Notes under the pieces: model-generated
Told to the model about the DNA's origin: nothing
The model's input: the letters and a program-made list of their open reading frames with translations, nothing else
The model's database searches: none
Shown here: positions 60,405-64,000 of the stretch, in pieces
Layout of the letters: each line of letters opens with the position of its first letter
How positions within the stretch are numbered: the stretch's first letter is position 1
NCBI RefSeq assembly: GCF_036311905.1
Contig: NZ_JAZDCH010000025.1
Location: 193,852-257,851 of the forward strand
Length of the DNA stretch: 64,000 nt
Reading direction: 5' to 3'
Source of the DNA: Brachybacterium sp036311905
GTDB taxonomy: Bacteria; Actinomycetota; Actinomycetes; Actinomycetales; Dermabacteraceae
Translations under genes and position numbers: made by a program

Positions 60405-62051
60405 GTGACCGCCGCCGTCGACGACGAGGTCGCGGCGCTCCGCACGAGGCGCCGTCGGCGGCGCCGTCGTCTGCTCCAGGGGACGACGACCGCCCTCATC
60501 GCGGTACTCGGCGCGATCGTCGGGATCCTGCTGGTCCCCGCGACGAAGGTCGAGGTGGGCCCGCTCACCGCGAGCGTGCACATGCGCCCCTCGCTGCACG
60601 CCGAGACCGTCCTGCTCCTGCCGCCCGTGGGCGAGGTCGCCTTCGACACCCACCGCGCACCGGTGCGGGTCGAGGCGCGTGTGGAGAGCGTCGACGTGGC
60701 CGCGGCCGAAGCCCTCTTCACCTCCGACGCCGGCCTCGCCGAGCTCAGCCGCACCGCCCCGGAGGCGATCACCTCCGCGGCCGCCGTGAACGCGGCGCTG
60801 AACGCCCTGTTCTGCGCCGCGGGCGCCGGTCTCGCCGTCGGCCTCACCTTCCGTCGGGTGCGCCGCGCCGTGGCCTCCGCCGGCGGCGCCGCCGCGGTCG
60901 TCGCCGCCTCGGCACTGACCACGAGCCTGACCTTCTCCCCGGAGTCCCTCAGCCAGCCCCGCTTCGAGGGGCTGCTCTCCCAGGCCGCTTATGTCGCGGA
61001 CCTCGGCGAGGCGACCGCGGCGGACTACGCGAACTACCGGAACACGATCGCGGAGTTCGTCGGCCAGGTCTCGGCGCTGTACATCGCCGCGGACTCGCTG
61101 CCCGTCGGGCTCGACGCGGAGAACGTCACCACGGTGCTGCACGTCTCCGACATCCACGACAACCCGCAGGCGTACGACGTCATCGAGCAGCTCCACACCC
61201 AGTTCGCGATCGACCTGGTGATCGACACGGGCGACATCGTCTCCTGGGGCACACCCTGGGAGAACGAACTGCTGCGCGAAATCGGCACCCTCGACGTGCC
61301 CTACGTGTACATCAGCGGCAACCACGACGGGCAGGCCGCGGCCGAGATGATCGCCGCCCAGCCCAATGCGACCGTCCTGGACAACCAGGTGGTCGAGATC
61401 GAGGGGCTGACCATCGCGGGCATCGGCGATCCGCGCTTCGCCGCGGACGACGACTCCGACGCCGGCGGCTGGCGCGAGGGCAAGGAAGCGGTCTCGGCGA
61501 GCGGCTTCCAGCTCGGCGAGACCATCACCGCCTACGACGCGGCGCATCCCGAGGACCCCGTGGACATCGCCCTGATCCACGATCCCACCGAGCCGGACGG
61601 CCTGCTGGGCCGCGCGCCGCTGGTGCTCTCCGGGCACATGCACACCTCGAAGGTGGAGCTGGACCGCGAGGGCTCGGGCACCGACTGGTTCACCGTCGGC
61701 TCCACGGGCGGTGCGCTCGCCTCGGGCGGCGTGTCCCCCGTGCTGCAGGGCGAGGAGCCGCTCGAGCTGACCGCGCGGATGCTGTACTTCGACTCGATCA
61801 CCGGCCGGCTCCTCGCCTACGACGACATCACCATGGGCGGCCTCGGCCTGGTGTCGGTCTCGATCGAGCGCACCCAGATGCCCGAGGAGACTCCCGCGCT
61901 CGAGGTCCCGGAGGGCGCTGAGACCCCCGCGGAGCCGATCCCGTCCGAACAGGAGGTCGAACCGGGCCAGGGGCTCCCCGACGAGGAGCGCGTCACGCCG
62001 ACGGACCCGGAGAGCCCCCTGCCCTCGGTCAGCGACGGCGGCGGGGGTTGA
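60405..62051 (+). CDS. Membrane-anchored calcineurin-like metallophosphoesterase
   Basis: 548 aa from GTG 60405. Arg-rich N-terminus and membrane helix about 25-45, a second hydrophobic pair about 125-185, then an outside or periplasm-side phosphoesterase domain: VSDIHDN, DTGDIVSWG, GNHDG, LIHDP and SGHMHT are the five metal-binding motifs in order. An acidic Pro-rich tail of about 60 residues follows. Substrate not known; related domains cut phosphodiesters or nucleotides. Confidence 0.9.
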   Translation: MTAAVDDEVAALRTRRRRRRRRLLQGTTTALIAVLGAIVGILLVPATKVEVGPLTASVHMRPSLHAETVLLLPPVGEVAFDTHRAPVRVEARVESVDVAAAEALFTSDAGLAELSRTAPEAITSAAAVNAALNALFCAAGAGLAVGLTFRRVRRAVASAGGAAAVVAASALTTSLTFSPESLSQPRFEGLLSQAAYVADLGEATAADYANYRNTIAEFVGQVSALYIAADSLPVGLDAENVTTVLHVSDIHDNPQAYDVIEQLHTQFAIDLVIDTGDIVSWGTPWENELLREIGTLDVPYVYISGNHDGQAAAEMIAAQPNATVLDNQVVEIEGLTIAGIGDPRFAADDDSDAGGWREGKEAVSASGFQLGETITAYDAAHPEDPVDIALIHDPTEPDGLLGRAPLVLSGHMHTSKVELDREGSGTDWFTVGSTGGALASGGVSPVLQGEEPLELTARMLYFDSITGRLLAYDDITMGGLGLVSVSIERTQMPEETPALEVPEGAETPAEPIPSEQEVEPGQGLPDEERVTPTDPESPLPSVSDGGGG

Positions 62052-62079
62052 TCTCGGGGGCCCGTCAGGGGCCGGGGGC

Positions 62080-62085
62080 TACCAT
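62080..62085 (+). promoter_or_regulatory. -10 box before the helicase gene
   Basis: TACCAT, 34 bases before GTG 62120; the same hexamer precedes the TetR gene. Confidence 0.35.
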
Positions 62086-62119
62086 GGCAGGGCACATCCG
62101 ATATCCAGAGAGTTGAACG

Positions 62120-63928
62120 GTGCCCGAAACCATCCCGCACACCGACGAGGCCGAGTCGGCCTCCCCCGCCGTCGAGCAGAGCTCCGGCACCCCCGTCGTC
62201 GAGGTCCCGCAGACCTTCTCCGACTTCGCTGTCCGCCCCGACATCGTCGAGGCCCTCGCCGCCAAGGGGATCATCCATCCCTTCCCGATCCAGTCGCTGA
62301 CCCTCCCGGTCGCGCTGCGCGGCCGCGACATCATCGGCCAGGCCAAGACGGGCACGGGCAAGACGCTCGGCTTCGGCATCCCGGCCCTCCAGTCCGTGGT
62401 GGCGCCCGGGGAGGACAACCCCGAGAACCGTCGCATCGGCGCCCCGCAGGCCCTCATCGTGCTCCCCACCCGCGAGCTCGCGGTCCAGGTGGCCGAAGAT
62501 CTGCAGGCCGCGTCCACGAAGCGCCCCGTCCGCATCCTCACCGTCTACGGCGGCCGCGCCTACGAGCCGCAGATCGAGGCCCTCGAGAAGGGTGTCGAGG
62601 TGGTGGTCGGCACCCCCGGTCGCCTGATCGACCTCATGCGCCAGAAGTACCTCGACCTCTCGCAGGTCAAGGTCGCGGTGCTCGACGAGGCCGACGAGAT
62701 GCTCGACCTGGGCTTCCTCGAGGACATCGAGAAGCTGCTCCAGGCCGTGCCCACCACCCGCCAGACCATGCTGTTCTCGGCCACGATGCCGGGCCCGATC
62801 ATGGCTCTCGCCCGCCGGTTCATGCGCCAGCCCACGCACATCCGGGCGCATGATCCCGGTGACGTCTCGCGCACCAAGGCGGACATCACCCAGGTCGTCT
62901 ACCGGGCGCACCAGCTCGACAAAATCGAGGTGATGGCCCGGGTGCTGCAGGCGCGCGGCCGCGGCCTGACGATCATCTTCATGCGCACCAAGCGCCAGGC
63001 CGACCGCGTCGCCGCGGATCTCGCCGAGCGCGGCTTCGCGGCCGCCCCGCTGCACGGCGACCTCGGCCAGGGGGCGCGCGAGCAGGCGCTGCGCGCCTTC
63101 CGCAACGGCAAGGTGGACGTGCTGGTGGCGACCGATGTGGCCGCCCGTGGCATCGACGTCGACGACGTCACCCACGTCGTGAACTGGAACTGCCCCGACG
63201 ACGACAAGACCTATCTGCACCGCACCGGCCGTACCGGTCGTGCGGGCCGCAAGGGCACCGCCATCACTTTCGTGGACTGGGAGGATCTGGCGCGCTGGGC
63301 GCTCATCGCGCGGCAGCTGGGGCTCGAGTCGACCGAGGCGGTCGAGACCTACTCCACCTCCGAGCATCTGTTCACCGATCTCGACATCCCCACCGAGGCC
63401 AAGGGCACCCTGCCGAAGGACAAGCGCACGCGCGCGGGTCTGGAGGCGGAGGAGCTCGAGGACCTCGGCGGTCCCGAGGCGCGGCGTGAGCGTTCCGGTC
63501 GCGGCGAGCGGGGCGAGCGCTCCGGTCGGGGAGAGCGGTCCGGGCGGGGTGAGCGGTCCGGTCGCGGCGAGAGGTCCGGCGGCCGCGGCGGCCGGTCCGA
63601 GCGCTCGGAGTCCCGGGACTCCGCACGTCCCGCCGACGCCGACGGCACGGAAGGCACCGCCTCGGCCGAGTCCACGGGTGAGGATCGTCCGCGTCGCAGC
63701 CGCTCCCGCTCCCGCACCCGCCGCGTGAACGGCGAGGTCGTGGAGCAGCAGGGCGACGCCTCGAGCGAGAGCTCCTCGGGCGCCGCGGGCGGCGAGGGCT
63801 CCGGCCCCGAGTCCGACGGCGAGCGTCCCCGTCGGCGTCGGTCGCGCGGCGGTCGCGGTCGCAGCCGGAGCCGCGGCGGCGACGGGGCGACCGGAGGCGG
63901 CGAGCAGCAGTCCTCCTCCGAGGGCTGA
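62120..63928 (+). CDS. rhlE: DEAD-box RNA helicase (RhlE/DeaD type)
   Basis: 602 aa from GTG 62120. Q motif (FPIQSLTLP), motif I AKTGTGKT, PTRELAVQ, TPGR, DEAD box VLDEADEML, SAT, ARGIDVDDV and HRTGRTGRAG are complete. After about residue 430 comes a long Arg/Gly/Ser/Glu-rich tail with repeated ERSGRG units (63489-63590) that would bind RNA and promote condensates. It remodels structured RNA, for example in ribosome assembly or mRNA decay. Corresponds to mycobacterial Rv3211. Confidence 0.94.
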   Translation: MPETIPHTDEAESASPAVEQSSGTPVVEVPQTFSDFAVRPDIVEALAAKGIIHPFPIQSLTLPVALRGRDIIGQAKTGTGKTLGFGIPALQSVVAPGEDNPENRRIGAPQALIVLPTRELAVQVAEDLQAASTKRPVRILTVYGGRAYEPQIEALEKGVEVVVGTPGRLIDLMRQKYLDLSQVKVAVLDEADEMLDLGFLEDIEKLLQAVPTTRQTMLFSATMPGPIMALARRFMRQPTHIRAHDPGDVSRTKADITQVVYRAHQLDKIEVMARVLQARGRGLTIIFMRTKRQADRVAADLAERGFAAAPLHGDLGQGAREQALRAFRNGKVDVLVATDVAARGIDVDDVTHVVNWNCPDDDKTYLHRTGRTGRAGRKGTAITFVDWEDLARWALIARQLGLESTEAVETYSTSEHLFTDLDIPTEAKGTLPKDKRTRAGLEAEELEDLGGPEARRERSGRGERGERSGRGERSGRGERSGRGERSGGRGGRSERSESRDSARPADADGTEGTASAESTGEDRPRRSRSRSRTRRVNGEVVEQQGDASSESSSGAAGGEGSGPESDGERPRRRRSRGGRGRSRSRGGDGATGGGEQQSSSEG

Positions 63929-63951
63929 CCCCGCCTCCCGGCAGATCCACG

Positions 63952-63986
63952 AGGGCCCGGACCGCGCATCGCGCGGTTCGGGCCCT
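63952..63986 (+). terminator. Terminator after the DEAD-box helicase gene
   Basis: AGGGCCCGGACCGCGC (63952-63967) pairs with GCGCGGTTCGGGCCCT (63971-63986) over 16 bp with one G-T pair, followed by CTCTCTCCTC. Confidence 0.8.
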
Positions 63987-64000
63987 CTCTCCTCGGTGGG

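Overview
The window is a continuous piece of a very GC-rich actinobacterial chromosome. Lineage markers are mycothiol genes (mshA, mshB), a WhiB7-type regulator with an AT-hook, the AdnAB helicase-nuclease pair, UvrD2, a DUF3107 protein, truncated haemoglobin O and an actinobacterial YlbL/DUF2342 pair. The gene order ylbL - DUF2342 - whiB7 - uvrD2 - nudC - adnB - adnA - TetR - DUF3107 - rhlE broadly matches, from memory, the Rv3194c-Rv3211 region of Mycobacterium tuberculosis. Codon bias and gene content suggest a Micrococcales organism, perhaps close to Brachybacterium, but that genus guess is weak. No rRNA, tRNA, transposase, phage gene or CRISPR array was found; this is core chromosome.

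Layout. 1-5.7 kb: end of a histidine kinase and its response regulator, a methyltransferase, mshA-mshB, and an ADP-ribosylglycohydrolase/EEP-phosphatase operon. 5.8-12.8 kb: membrane proteins, an M13 metallopeptidase, then a TPP riboswitch ahead of ykoE and a one-piece YkoD-YkoC fusion (thiamine-precursor ECF transporter), and an ankyrin protein. 12.9-16.7 kb: tightly overlapped rpiB-nei-pip-elaA operon and a mycoredoxin-2-like protein. 16.8-20.6 kb: a heterodimeric ABC exporter whose first gene carries a frameshifting 100-bp partial duplication. 20.7-23.4 kb: an exported protein divergent from a Ser/Thr kinase. 23.4-27.1 kb: two-component system, a perfect palindrome and a fatty-acid desaturase. 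27.3-33.7 kb: DUF402, PepN, MscS, haemoglobin and two divergent thioesterases. 33.7-39.6 kb: orphan solute-binding lipoprotein, alpha-glucan phosphorylase, and a sigma-factor-like/anti-sigma-K fusion. 39.7-46.3 kb: EttA, HAD, YlbL, DUF2342, NUDIX. 46.4-52.6 kb: YgjP, a 530-bp gene-free region with DnaA-box-like sites and an orphan promoter, a zinc-ribbon protein, whiB7 with a uORF leader, uvrD2, nudC, and a phosphotransferase-like protein. 52.6-64 kb: a 9-bp minisatellite, adnB-adnA, TetR, DUF3107, a metallophosphoesterase and a DEAD-box helicase.

Common themes are redox protection (mycothiol, Mrx2-like, haemoglobin, NudC), DNA repair (Nei, UvrD2, AdnAB), envelope and lipid adaptation (desaturase, MscS, thioesterases) and stress/antibiotic response (WhiB7, EttA, the sigma/anti-sigma fusion). 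A recurrent promoter layout is visible by eye: a TANNNT -10 box placed 6-7 nt before an ATG/GTG, implying leaderless mRNAs for many genes.

The most notable items are the sigma-like/anti-sigma fusion, the whiB7 leader, the damaged asymmetric ABC exporter, the palindrome between kinase and desaturase, the minisatellite that runs into the adnB stop codon, and the DnaA-box cluster away from any dnaA gene.
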